Below are positions 53,217-61,783 of a stretch of 64,000 bases of DNA, piece by piece. The notes beneath the pieces are model-generated. The model was not told where the DNA came from, ran no database searches, and saw only the letters and a list, made by a program, of their open reading frames with translations. The number at the start of each line of letters is the position of its first letter. Position 1 is the stretch's first letter. The stretch comes from Bradyrhizobium sp. LHD-71 (GTDB lineage Bacteria > Pseudomonadota > Alphaproteobacteria > Rhizobiales > Xanthobacteraceae): the NCBI RefSeq assembly GCF_031157255.1, contig NZ_JAVIFX010000008.1, positions 62,001-126,000 on the forward strand. The letters are read 5' to 3'. A program made the position numbers and the translations under genes.

Positions 53217-54080
53217 ATGCGCTCGTTATTGTTTGTGCCCGTCGACGATCCTCGCAAGGTCGCCAAGGCTCTTGCGAGTTCGGCCGATGCCCTGATCCTC
53301 GATCTCGAGGATGCGATCGCCGCCGATCGCAAGGACTTCGCCCGCAGGGCCTGCGTCGAGGCGCTCGGTTCCGAACACGGTGCGAAGAAGCTGTTCGTGC
53401 GCATCAATGCGCTGGATACGGACGATGCACTTTCGGATCTTGCCGCCGTCGTGCGGGCGCGGCCGTTTGGCCTCGTGCTGCCGAAATGCCGCCATGGCGA
53501 TGACGTGCGGCTGCTGGCGAGCTATCTGACTGCGCTTGAGGCACGCGATGGCCTTCCAATCGGCGGCATTGCCGTCCTTCCAATCGTCACCGAGATCAGC
53601 GCCGCGATGCTGACGCTGGCGAGCTATTCCGCGCCCGTCATTCCGCGTCTTTATGGAATGATGTGGGGCGGCGAGGATCTTGCTGCGGACATCGGTGCAT
53701 CGCAGAACCGGTCCAGCGGCGGCGAGTACACGTTTCCGTATCAACTGGCGCGCACCATGTGCCTGCTGGCGGCGACCGCCACGTCGACCGTTGCAGTCGA
53801 TGCGGTGTTCACCGACTTCCGCAACGCGCAGGCGCTGGAGCAGGAAGCCGCCGACGCGGCGAGGGCCGGGTTCACGGCGAAGGCGGCCATCCACCCCGAT
53901 CAGATCGAAACGATCAACCGCGCCTTCACGCCGACGGCGGCCGAGGTGGAATGGGCGCGACGGGTCGTGAGCGTGTTCGAGAGCAATCCGGGCGCGGGTG
54001 CTGCGGCGCTCGACGGCAAGATGCTTGACCGGCCGCACCTGCGCAATGCGACGCGCGTGCTTACGAGAGCCGGCCGCTAG
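53217..54080 (+). CDS. HpcH/HpaI aldolase / CitE-like CoA-ester lyase
   Basis: A 287-aa magnesium-dependent TIM-barrel lyase with the CitE signature at the N-terminus (MRSLLFVPVDDPRKVAKAL, ADALILDLEDAIA), a conserved arginine in LFVRINALDTDD, and the metal-binding block MWGGEDLAADIGA. Relatives cleave citramalyl-CoA, malyl-CoA or 3-hydroxy-3-methyl-type CoA esters into acetyl-CoA or propionyl-CoA and an oxo acid. It starts 3 bases after the dehydrogenase. It is the probable final carbon-carbon cleavage step of this module. Confidence 0.9.
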   Translation: MRSLLFVPVDDPRKVAKALASSADALILDLEDAIAADRKDFARRACVEALGSEHGAKKLFVRINALDTDDALSDLAAVVRARPFGLVLPKCRHGDDVRLLASYLTALEARDGLPIGGIAVLPIVTEISAAMLTLASYSAPVIPRLYGMMWGGEDLAADIGASQNRSSGGEYTFPYQLARTMCLLAATATSTVAVDAVFTDFRNAQALEQEAADAARAGFTAKAAIHPDQIETINRAFTPTAAEVEWARRVVSVFESNPGAGAAALDGKMLDRPHLRNATRVLTRAGR

Positions 54081-54149
54081 AACTCGCAGGGGTCCTTCCG
54101 GACTGCGGCAGCGAGGTGCCGGTGGACCTCAAAAAATTGATCTCGTGCT

Positions 54150-55382
54150 TCAGATAACACCGTCCTTCTTCAGCTCTGCCAATTCCTCGTTCGAATGGCC
54201 GAGCCAATCGCCGAAGATGGCTTCGTTGCTGGCGCCAAGCGGCAGGCTGGGCTCGATCCCGCGGCGTTCAGTGCCTTCGAAAACGAGCGGCGAGTGCGGC
54301 AGCACGACTCGGCCGAGATCGGGATGGTCGATCCATTGCAGGCTGCCGCGTGCATGCATGTTCTCGTCGTGCATCACTTCGCTCAAGTTGCGCACCGGCG
54401 CGCAGGGGACGGAAGCCGCCAGCATGCGCTCGGCCACCTCGCTCTTCGCAAGCGTCTTCGTCCAGTTCTCGATGAGTGCGTCCACATCGGAAAAATGCAC
54501 GACCCGCGTCGAGCGCGTCACGAAGCGCGGATCGTCCTTGAGATCGGATCGGCCCATGACGTCGAGGATCGCGCGGAAATGCTGGTCGCCTGGTGCGTTG
54601 AGAACGACATAGCCGTCCTTCGTCGGGTAGACATTGTAGGGCGAGATGCCAAGACCGCCGTGGCGATTGCCGGTCCGGTCCGGTGCGGCCTCGCCCCGGG
54701 CGTGCAGCATGCCGAGGTTAGAGGCGAGCGAGGCGTAGGTCGCATCCTGCATGGAGACCTCGACCACGCGACCCTTGCCCGTCCGCTCGCGCTCGTAGAG
54801 CGCGGTCATGATCGCCGCATAGAGATGGATGCCGGCCGAGAAGTCGCACATGGCTGCGCCGGATTTTACTGGCGGCTGGTCCGGAAAGCCGGTGGAGTTG
54901 ATGACACCGCACATCGCCTGCATCACGAGATCCATGGCGGGATAATCGCGATAGGGTCCGGTCTTGCCGTATCCTGAGCTCGAGCCGTAGATCAGGCGCG
55001 GATTGATCTTCAGGAGCCCCGACGGGCCGATCCCCAACCGGTCGGTGACGCCCGGTGCGAAATTCTCGACGAGAATGTCGGCCTTGGCGGCCATCTCCTT
55101 CAGGAGCGCCCGCCCAGCCTCGGTCTTCAGGTTCAGCGTCACCGGCTTCTTGTTGGAATTCAGCATGGCAAAGGGCAGCGCCGCGCCTCCCATGTCGCCG
55201 CGGCTGCGTAGGTGCTCGCCGTGATGCGGCTCCACCTTGATCACCTCTGCGCCGGCCATGGCCATCAGGAATGTCGCGTAGGGACCGTTATAGACATGCG
55301 AGAGATCGATGACGGTGATGCCCGACAGAGGATAGCCCTGGTCGCCTTGTCGCCCTTGTTGCCCGGGCTTTGCATGAAGCAT
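54150..55382 (-). CDS. CaiB/BaiF type III CoA-transferase
   Basis: A 410-aa family III CoA-transferase with ITVIDLSHVYNGPYATFLMA, AEVIKVEPHHGEHLRSRGD, NSNKKPVTLNLKTEAGRALL, ENFAPGVTDRLGIG and SSGYGKTGPYRD. The likely catalytic aspartate is in PAMDLVMQAMCGV. It is convergent with the CitE-like lyase gene and divergent from a Bug receptor gene, with shared motif C between them. It may activate the acid recognised by that receptor, or the substrate of the neighbouring lyase. P. aeruginosa itaconate CoA-transferase is, as I recall, of this family. Confidence 0.92.
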   Translation of the reverse strand: MLHAKPGQQGRQGDQGYPLSGITVIDLSHVYNGPYATFLMAMAGAEVIKVEPHHGEHLRSRGDMGGAALPFAMLNSNKKPVTLNLKTEAGRALLKEMAAKADILVENFAPGVTDRLGIGPSGLLKINPRLIYGSSSGYGKTGPYRDYPAMDLVMQAMCGVINSTGFPDQPPVKSGAAMCDFSAGIHLYAAIMTALYERERTGKGRVVEVSMQDATYASLASNLGMLHARGEAAPDRTGNRHGGLGISPYNVYPTKDGYVVLNAPGDQHFRAILDVMGRSDLKDDPRFVTRSTRVVHFSDVDALIENWTKTLAKSEVAERMLAASVPCAPVRNLSEVMHDENMHARGSLQWIDHPDLGRVVLPHSPLVFEGTERRGIEPSLPLGASNEAIFGDWLGHSNEELAELKKDGVI

Positions 55383-55443
55383 CGTTTCCTCCCTCGCGTC
55401 GTCGCTGTCTTGCGCTCAGTCTATCTTTGTTTCGCGAGATTCA

Positions 55444-55460
55444 AAATGATTTAGATGATT
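55444..55460. promoter_or_regulatory. Shared AT-rich motif, site C (CoA-transferase / Bug promoter region)
   Basis: AAATGATTTAGATGATT, the clearest example of the ATGAT-N4-ATGAT direct repeat seen less perfectly at sites A and B. It lies 62 bases upstream of the leftward CoA-transferase start. GATT-GCA-AATC directly follows. Confidence 0.45.
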
Positions 55461-55645
55461 GCAAATCGATGGGGCGAATTCGCGTCGCGCAAATGTAGCA
55501 AGGGTCATCAGGAAAAGTCGCTTGCCGGAATTGCTGGAGACAATTGTTATCGGTGAAGCGCCGACCAGCGGCGCGCGATGATTTGCGGCGGGTTTCGTGC
55601 CTGCCGTTCCACATGGTCCGACATCATGAGGAGCATTGCGTAATT

Positions 55646-56599
55646 ATGTCCCGACTGATGAAGACCGCGCTCGCGCTGTGTCTCGCCCTGGTCCTCGGCG
55701 ACGGCGTCATGGCGGAGGACTACCCCTCCCGACGGATCACGCTGCTCACCCCTTACGCGCCGGGCGCATCGAGCGACGCGATGGCGCGCGTCGCCGCCGC
55801 CAGCCTAAGTGAGCGGATCAACCAGCCGGTGGTGGTGGAGAACAAGGTCGGCGGCAGTTCGGTGCTCGCGACGCGCGCGGCGCTGGCCGCAGCGCCCGAC
55901 GGCTACACGCTGCTGTTTCACACCAATGCCTTCCACACCACGGCGCTTTCGATGCCTGAGGCGGGCTACAGCGTCGACGATTTCGTCATCGTCGCAGCGG
56001 TCGGAACGACCGCCTATGTGCTTGTGGCGCCTTCGACTGTCCCGTCCGGTTCGCTCGAAAGCTTCACCGCCTACCTGAAGGCGCAAGGCGCGCGTGCCAA
56101 CTATGGTTCGCTCGGACGCGGCACCCAGCAGATGCTGCTCGGTGAGCGCTTCAAGGTGGCGGCCAGGATCGGTTGGCAGGAAATACCGTACAAGAGCGGA
56201 GCGGACGTCATCGCCCCACTGCTGACCAATCAGATTCAAGGGTTCTTCGGCACGACCAATTTCGTCAAACAGCAGCCGCTATTGAAGCCGATCGCCATCA
56301 CTTCGAATGTGAGATCGAGATATCTGCCGGATATCCCGACCTTCAAGGAACTGGGACATCCCGAGCTGTTCGAGGAGGGGTGGTTCGTAGTGCTGGCGCC
56401 GGCGCGGACGCCGAAGCCGATCATCGAGCGCCTGCGGGCAGAGTTTCGGCAAAGCATCCGGTCCGACAAGGTCAGGAAGCAACTCGAGACCGCGATGGTC
56501 GAGCCTTACGAAGGTTCGATCGACGAGTTCGTGGCCTACACGCAGGACGGCGCGCGGCGGTTTGCCGAAGACATCAGGCGATTTGCAGGGGCGCAATAG
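55646..56599 (+). CDS. Bug/TctC family tripartite tricarboxylate receptor
   Basis: A 317-aa periplasmic receptor if started at ATG 55646; ATG 55658 also fits. The signal peptide is MKTALALCLALVLGDGVMA, cut near MAED. Bug marks are YPSRRITLLTPYAPGASSDA, VVVENKVGGSSVLATRAAL, APDGYTLL and EIPYKSGADV. The open frame extends back to 55544 without family features. It precedes an acyl-CoA dehydrogenase (32-base gap) and another Bug receptor, with no TctAB nearby. The imported acid is presumably oxidised as its CoA ester by the next enzyme. Confidence 0.9.
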   Translation: MSRLMKTALALCLALVLGDGVMAEDYPSRRITLLTPYAPGASSDAMARVAAASLSERINQPVVVENKVGGSSVLATRAALAAAPDGYTLLFHTNAFHTTALSMPEAGYSVDDFVIVAAVGTTAYVLVAPSTVPSGSLESFTAYLKAQGARANYGSLGRGTQQMLLGERFKVAARIGWQEIPYKSGADVIAPLLTNQIQGFFGTTNFVKQQPLLKPIAITSNVRSRYLPDIPTFKELGHPELFEEGWFVVLAPARTPKPIIERLRAEFRQSIRSDKVRKQLETAMVEPYEGSIDEFVAYTQDGARRFAEDIRRFAGAQ

Positions 56600-56631
56600 C
56601 GCAACCCCGAGCGACTGCGAGAAACGCACCA

Positions 56632-57873
56632 ATGAATTTCGATGATACCCCGCAGGAAGCCGCTTTTCGCGCGTCTGCGCGCGCATGGATCGCCGCCAAT
56701 GCCCCCGTCGAGCTCGCGGACGAACTCGGTCGCGTGCCCTCCGGACGCTTCCAGCTGAAAAATAGGGATGTCGTTCAAGTCTCCTGCGCGTGGCAGAAGA
56801 AGAAGGCGGATGCAGGCTGGGCCTGCCTGCATTGGCCGAAGGATTATGGCGGGCGCGGCGCACTGCCGATCGAACGTGTGATCTGGCAGCAGGAAGAAGG
56901 CGTGTTCGGCCGGCTCGGCGCGATCTTCGCGGTCGGGCAGGGCATGTGCGGGCCGACGCTGATGACCTACGCCACCGAAGAGCAGAAACGCGGACTTCTG
57001 CCGAAGATCGCCTCCGGCGAGGAAATCTGGTGCCAGCTTTTCTCGGAGCCTTGGGGTGGTTCGGACCTCGCCGGCTTGCGCACGCGCGCCGAGCGCGACG
57101 GTAAGAGCTGGATTGTCAACGGCCAGAAGATCTGGACTTCGGGCGCGCAACACGCCGAGTACGGCATCCTTATCACGCGGACTGATCCAGCGGTGCCGAA
57201 GCACCAGGGACTGACAATGTTCTTCCTCAACATGAAGAGTCCCGGGATCGAGATCCGTCCAATCAAGCAGATCAGCGGCCAATCGGATTTCAACGAAGTG
57301 TATTTCACGGACGTCCGCATTCCCGACAGCCAGCGGCTCGGCGCAGTCGGCAACGGCTGGAACGTGTCGTTGACCACGCTGATGAACGAGCGGATGTCCA
57401 TCGGCGCAACGGTCGCAACAGGCTTTCCCGAGCTTTTCGCGCTCTGTTGCGAGATCGAGACAGAAGAGGGACTCGCGGTGGATGATCCGGCCGTGCGTTC
57501 GCGGCTCGCGACCTGGGCGGCGCGGGCCTCCGGCCTGACCCACACGACATACCGGGCGATTTCCGCGCTGTCGCGCGGTGAGCGGCCCGGACCGGAGAAT
57601 TCCATCGGCAAGCTCGTCGGCGGCACTATGCTGCAGGAGATCGCTGCCTTTGCCATGGATCTGCGAGGCGCAGCAGGCCAGTTGACCGATCCCGAGCATC
57701 CGTTGGGCGGTCAGTTTCCATCCATGCTGTTTCGGGCGCCGGCGGTCAGGATCGCTGGCGGGACCGATGAGATCCTGCGCAATATCATCGCGGAGCGCGT
57801 GCTCGGCCTGCCTGGAGACATCCGCGTCGACAAGGGTGTGCCCTTCAACAAGATTCCAACGAAGGGGCGTTGA
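56632..57873 (+). CDS. Acyl-CoA dehydrogenase family protein
   Basis: A 413-aa FAD flavoprotein. It shows WPKDYGGRGALPIERVIWQQ, CQLFSEPWGGSDLAGLRTRA, GQKIWTSGAQHAEYGILITR, and the C-terminal AGGTDEILRNIIAERVLGLP. The MCAD-type glutamate is absent (AGGTDE), but LMNERMSIG supplies a glutamate at the isovaleryl/long-chain-type position. ATG 56632 begins the family homology; the longer frame from 56173 is the shifted end of the Bug gene. It resembles the C-terminal domain of the fused dehydrogenase at 30132. Confidence 0.92.
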   Translation: MNFDDTPQEAAFRASARAWIAANAPVELADELGRVPSGRFQLKNRDVVQVSCAWQKKKADAGWACLHWPKDYGGRGALPIERVIWQQEEGVFGRLGAIFAVGQGMCGPTLMTYATEEQKRGLLPKIASGEEIWCQLFSEPWGGSDLAGLRTRAERDGKSWIVNGQKIWTSGAQHAEYGILITRTDPAVPKHQGLTMFFLNMKSPGIEIRPIKQISGQSDFNEVYFTDVRIPDSQRLGAVGNGWNVSLTTLMNERMSIGATVATGFPELFALCCEIETEEGLAVDDPAVRSRLATWAARASGLTHTTYRAISALSRGERPGPENSIGKLVGGTMLQEIAAFAMDLRGAAGQLTDPEHPLGGQFPSMLFRAPAVRIAGGTDEILRNIIAERVLGLPGDIRVDKGVPFNKIPTKGR

Positions 57874-57983
57874 GTTTTCGCAAGCGGACAAAACCTATCG
57901 CGGGGCATCATAAAAACTAACTCGGAGCGGATGCCACGACTTGTTACGGTTCTGCCTACTTCAAGGCTGGGAGAGGACCGGTG

Positions 57984-58943
57984 ATGATCGCCAGGGCTTT
58001 GGTTCTTGCGTGCATGTGGACGTTGGCCGCCGGTGCGGCGCTGGCACAGAGCTATCCGACGAAACCGGTGACCCTGATCGTTCCATTCGCTCCCGGCGGC
58101 CCCACCGACCTTGTCGGGCGTGCCGCGGCGGAAGGGCTGACCAAGGAATTGGGACGCCCGGTGGTCGTGGAGAACAAGCCAGGTGCCACAGGAGTCGTCG
58201 GTCTCGAGGCGCTGGAGCGAAGCGCGCCGGACGGACATACGCTGCTGCTGTTCGCGAGCACCACCGCGATCTCGCATGTCGCGCAGAAAAGAACGTTCGA
58301 TCTCACCAAGCAGGTGACGCCGTTGGGCAACCTGATCACGTCGTCGATGCTCGTGCTGGTCAATCCCAAAATGATCGACGTCAAGAATCTGGACGAACTC
58401 GCCGCCTACCTGCGGGCGAATGCCGGGACCCCCTACACGAGTTCCGGCATCGGCAGCCCCGCCCATATCTATGCCGAGGCGTGGGCAAAGAAGCTCGGCG
58501 TGCAGATGACGCATGTTTCCTATCGGGGTATTGCCCCGGCACTGGTCGACGTGCTCGGTAGCAGGGTCGGCATCATCTTCTCGACCGCAACCTCGATCAA
58601 ATCGCACGTCGAGGCCGGCAGCCTGCGTGCGATCGCGGTTCTCGGGGATGAGCGTCTGAGCTTCATTCCCGATGTGCGCACCTCGGTCGAGCAAGGTTAT
58701 GGCGACCTGAAGATCCTGATCTATACGGGTCTCGCCGTGACCGCGGGAACGCCGGATCCGGTGGTTGCGACGTTGCGCCGGGCGCAGGAGAAGGTCGTGC
58801 AGGGCGAGCTCTACCGCAAGACGTTCGACGGTACCGACGGCAAGCCGGAGTTCATCGACGGCCCGGAATGGGGTGGACGCATCCAGAAGGCCTATGACGA
58901 CGCGGCGAGGATCACCAAGGACGTCGGTCTGGTCATCGATTGA
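57984..58943 (+). CDS. Bug/TctC family tripartite tricarboxylate receptor
   Basis: A 319-aa periplasmic receptor with signal peptide MIARALVLACMWTLAAGAAL cut near ALAQS. Bug marks are YPTKPVTLIVPFAPGGPTDL, VVVENKPGATGVVGLEALE, APDGHTLL and HVSYRGIAPAL. GGGAGAGGA favours ATG 57984 over GTG 57981. It follows the dehydrogenase gene by 110 bases and is convergent with the second thiolase-like gene. No TctAB lies nearby. Confidence 0.92.
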   Translation: MIARALVLACMWTLAAGAALAQSYPTKPVTLIVPFAPGGPTDLVGRAAAEGLTKELGRPVVVENKPGATGVVGLEALERSAPDGHTLLLFASTTAISHVAQKRTFDLTKQVTPLGNLITSSMLVLVNPKMIDVKNLDELAAYLRANAGTPYTSSGIGSPAHIYAEAWAKKLGVQMTHVSYRGIAPALVDVLGSRVGIIFSTATSIKSHVEAGSLRAIAVLGDERLSFIPDVRTSVEQGYGDLKILIYTGLAVTAGTPDPVVATLRRAQEKVVQGELYRKTFDGTDGKPEFIDGPEWGGRIQKAYDDAARITKDVGLVID

Positions 58944-58953
58944 GAGGCGACGT

Positions 58954-60105
58954 TCAGATCGTCTCTTCCGTGCCGAGGATTGCCGTTACCTGGCTCGACA
59001 GGACGCCGCCGTTGCCGTGCGCAAGCGCGAGCTTCGCATTCTTGATCTGGCGCGCGCCGGCGGTCCCCATGAGTTGTTCGGTCGCCTCGACGAGCGTGAA
59101 CAGGCCGTACATTCCGGGATGAACGCAGGACAGTCCGCCGCCGTTGGTGTTCACCGGTAGGCTGCCGCCGGGCGCGATCCGGCCACCCTGCACGAACCGC
59201 CCGCCTTCGCCCTTGGGGCAGAAGCCGAGATCCTCGAGGAACAGGATGGTGTTGATCGTGAATGCGTCGTAGAGCTCGAGCACGTCGATGTCGGATGGCT
59301 TCGCCTTCGCCTGCGCGAAAGCCCTCGGACCTGACTCCGATGCAGCCGAGACGGTCAGGTCCGGCATCGAGGCGATGTTGTAGTGGAACGTCGACGCGGT
59401 CGATCCCAGCACGTAGGCCGGCTTGCGGACGAGGTCCCTGGCGCGATCAGCGCGGGTCATGACGATGGCCGCCGCGCCGTCGGTGACGAGACAGCAATCG
59501 CGCACGCCGAACGGGTCGGCTACGCGCCGCGCCTTCAGCACATCGTCGACCGTCAGCTCGCCGCGGTCGAATGCGTCGGGATTGAGCTGCGCCCATTTGC
59601 GCGCGGAGACCGCGACTTCGGCAAGCTGCTCGGGTGTCGTGCCGTACTGATGCATGTGGCGGGCGGCCGCCAGCGCATAACCCGTCACTGGCATCTTCGG
59701 CTTGTAAGGGCCTTCGTAGGGGTCGACGCCGGCGCCGCTCTGCAGCCGTCCGAGCGTCGTTCGCTGGACGCTGCCATAGGCGATCAGAGCGACGTCACTT
59801 AATCCGGCTTCGAGCGCGAGCGCGGCCCACGTCACGTGGGTCAGGAATGCGGAACCGCCTGTGCGGTTGTTTTCGGTGATTTTCGGATGCAGCCCGAGAT
59901 ACTGCGCAAACGAAAGGCCGGACAGGAATTCGTTCGGCAGGCAGATGAACACGGCATCGACGTCGGACAGCTTGAGCCCCGCCGACTTCAGCGCCTTGAG
60001 GCTTGCATGAGTGGCGATATCCATCGCCGAGAAACCGCGCGCCTCGCCGATGCCGTGGGTCGCGGCGCCAACAATCGCCGTCTTGGCTCTTGGAAAATTT
60101 TCCAT
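58954..60105 (-). CDS. Thiolase-fold protein lacking the nucleophilic cysteine (second copy)
   Basis: A 383-aa thiolase-fold protein. At the nucleophile position it reads TENNRTGGSAF (80-87), without cysteine. The C-terminal blocks are LELYDAFTINTILFLEDLGF and LPVNTNGGGLSCVHPGMYGL, the latter retaining the catalytic-type histidine region and a cysteine. It follows the DUF35 gene at 60137-60517 on the same strand, giving a second thiolase-DUF35 pair. Retro-aldol or another carbon-carbon reaction not needing the cysteine is likely (inference). Sequence divergence from the protein at 37603 is large, so this is not a recent duplication. Confidence 0.86.
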   Translation of the reverse strand: MENFPRAKTAIVGAATHGIGEARGFSAMDIATHASLKALKSAGLKLSDVDAVFICLPNEFLSGLSFAQYLGLHPKITENNRTGGSAFLTHVTWAALALEAGLSDVALIAYGSVQRTTLGRLQSGAGVDPYEGPYKPKMPVTGYALAAARHMHQYGTTPEQLAEVAVSARKWAQLNPDAFDRGELTVDDVLKARRVADPFGVRDCCLVTDGAAAIVMTRADRARDLVRKPAYVLGSTASTFHYNIASMPDLTVSAASESGPRAFAQAKAKPSDIDVLELYDAFTINTILFLEDLGFCPKGEGGRFVQGGRIAPGGSLPVNTNGGGLSCVHPGMYGLFTLVEATEQLMGTAGARQIKNAKLALAHGNGGVLSSQVTAILGTEETI

Positions 60106-60136
60106 CGGATGATCCGGTTGATTGTGCGCTTAAGAC

Positions 60137-60517
60137 TCAGGCCGGGACGAAGACCAGCAGCGATTGCGTATCGTCCTTGACGATCTTCGCCCTGACGCGC
60201 ATGCCGATCCTGACCTGCTCCGGTGGAACGCCCTCGACCCGGCTCATCATCCGTGGGCCTTCTTCGAGATCGATGAGAGCAACGTTGTAGCTTTGCAGCG
60301 GCGGACGCTCGCGCATCACTGAGGTGGAATAGACGATGCCGGTGCCTAACGCCGGTACCCACTCCAGGTCGGTGCTGCCGCTGACCGGCTCGGCGACGCG
60401 TGGGGGAAAGAAATGGCGGCCGCTCTCGCGGCTTTTCAGAATCATGAACCGACCCTCGTCGAGAAACTGCCTGTAATCCTTCTCGGGCTGGATCGATCCC
60501 GGCTGCTGATCGGTCAT
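60137..60517 (-). CDS. DUF35 OB-fold protein without zinc-ribbon cysteines
   Basis: A 126-aa DUF35-type acyl-CoA-binding protein and probable partner of the thiolase-like protein 31 bases downstream. The region that normally carries CxxC pairs reads SRESGRHFFPPRV and EPVSGSTDLEW, so the zinc site is lost while the FFPPR motif and OB fold (GTGIVYSTSVMRERPPLQSY) remain. ATG 60517 starts the homology; the frame to 60658 adds unrelated residues. Zinc-less DUF35 proteins are known partners in such pairs, so loss may not impair it. Confidence 0.82.
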   Translation of the reverse strand: MTDQQPGSIQPEKDYRQFLDEGRFMILKSRESGRHFFPPRVAEPVSGSTDLEWVPALGTGIVYSTSVMRERPPLQSYNVALIDLEEGPRMMSRVEGVPPEQVRIGMRVRAKIVKDDTQSLLVFVPA

Positions 60518-60763
60518 ATCAGCAATTCCCTTCTGGTCTTGAAAGCGTCGTGACGCGCGCCTGCGACCTCGTGCAACGAGGCATTCGTTCAGGAGCGGCC
60601 TCACTCTTTCGCGGAGCCAATTCTGCGGCAAGTTACAAATGCTCGGGCTGCCCATCAAAAATACTCACGACGTCACATACGCTTCTTACCTTCATCGCGC
60701 TCGTTTTCCCGATAATATTGATCGCGAGAAATGAGGGCGTCCGAACGCGGGAGAAAGACGATC

Positions 60764-61783
60764 ATGATGACCCTGTCGCGGCCGTTGAACAGACGCGCGG
60801 CGCTTCGCATCGCCGCTCAAGGCGCCTTGCTCGCGGCACCGTTCACGCGCGCCCTGGCACAAACAGGGCCAGCGGAAGTCAGCATCTCCATGAGCTCGAG
60901 CGGCCTGCCGTTCGGCGGTCTGCGTATCGCAGAGCATGGCGGCCTGTTCGCAAAGCACGGCCTCAAGCCCAGGCTGATTGTTTCGGAAAGCGGCAATGCG
61001 GCGACCACCGCATTGCTCGCGCGGTCTGTCGATTTCGCCGGCTCCGGTCCCAGCGAGGCGCTGACGGCGCGTGCGCGCGGTCAGGAGATTATCGTTGTCG
61101 GAAATCTCTATCGCGGCCTGTCCGGTTCGCTGGTGCTGGCGACGGCGGTGATCAAGAAGCTCGGCGTGAAGCCGGAAGCGCCGGTGGCCGATCGTCTCAA
61201 GGCGCTCGATGGATTGACGATTGCGACGCCGAGCGCGACGTCGGCCTACACCGGACCGGTCAAGAACGGCGCCGCGCAGGTCGGCGCCAAGCCGAAGCTG
61301 GTCTACATGGCGCAACCGGCGATGTCGGCGGCGCTGGAGACCGGCGCGATCCACGGCATGATCGGGGCCGCCCCGTTCTCGATCGCGCCGGTCGTGAAGG
61401 GTTCGGGGGCGGTCTGGATCAGTGGGCCGCGGGCCCAGTTTCCGGCGGAGCTCATGCCGTCGAGCTCGGCCTGCCTGCAGACCTCTGAGGCCTACGCGAA
61501 GACCAATCCGGAGGTGGTCCGCAAGCTTCAGGCGTTGCTTGCGGATCTTGCGGTGTTCATCAGGGAGAAGCCCGCTGACGCCAAGCAGGCGCTCGGCAAA
61601 GCTTACAGCACCTTCGATGCGGCGACCCTTGACAGTGTTTTCGAGGAAGACAGCGAGAATTGGTCGCGGCCGATCCTGACCGAAGCCGACATGGAGCAGG
61701 AGCGGAAGATCCTGCAGGAAACGCAATCGGTGCCCGGCCTGCGCGACATCGACTTCAAGCGCTTCCTGCGGATGGCCATCTGA
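60764..61783 (+). CDS. ABC substrate-binding protein, NMT1/SsuA/TauA type (paralogue of 35378)
   Basis: A 339-aa periplasmic receptor. The N-terminus (SRPLNRRAALRIAAQGALLA, cut near ALAQT) looks like a Tat signal. Features shared with the protein at 35378 include GLFAKHGLKPRLIVSESGNA, NLYRGLSGS, YMAQPAMSAALETGAI and the VPGLRDIDF end. GGGAGAAAG precedes ATG 60764; ATG 60767 is also possible. No ATPase or permease lies beside it. Its stop overlaps the PrpD start, so receptor and PrpD protein are co-translated. Confidence 0.88.
   Translation: MMTLSRPLNRRAALRIAAQGALLAAPFTRALAQTGPAEVSISMSSSGLPFGGLRIAEHGGLFAKHGLKPRLIVSESGNAATTALLARSVDFAGSGPSEALTARARGQEIIVVGNLYRGLSGSLVLATAVIKKLGVKPEAPVADRLKALDGLTIATPSATSAYTGPVKNGAAQVGAKPKLVYMAQPAMSAALETGAIHGMIGAAPFSIAPVVKGSGAVWISGPRAQFPAELMPSSSACLQTSEAYAKTNPEVVRKLQALLADLAVFIREKPADAKQALGKAYSTFDAATLDSVFEEDSENWSRPILTEADMEQERKILQETQSVPGLRDIDFKRFLRMAI

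Noticed and set aside
54100-54135. GAGGT/ACCTC hairpin next to an A-run between convergent genes
   Set aside because: Only a 5-base stem; the A-run is on the wrong side to serve as a U-tract for either transcript.
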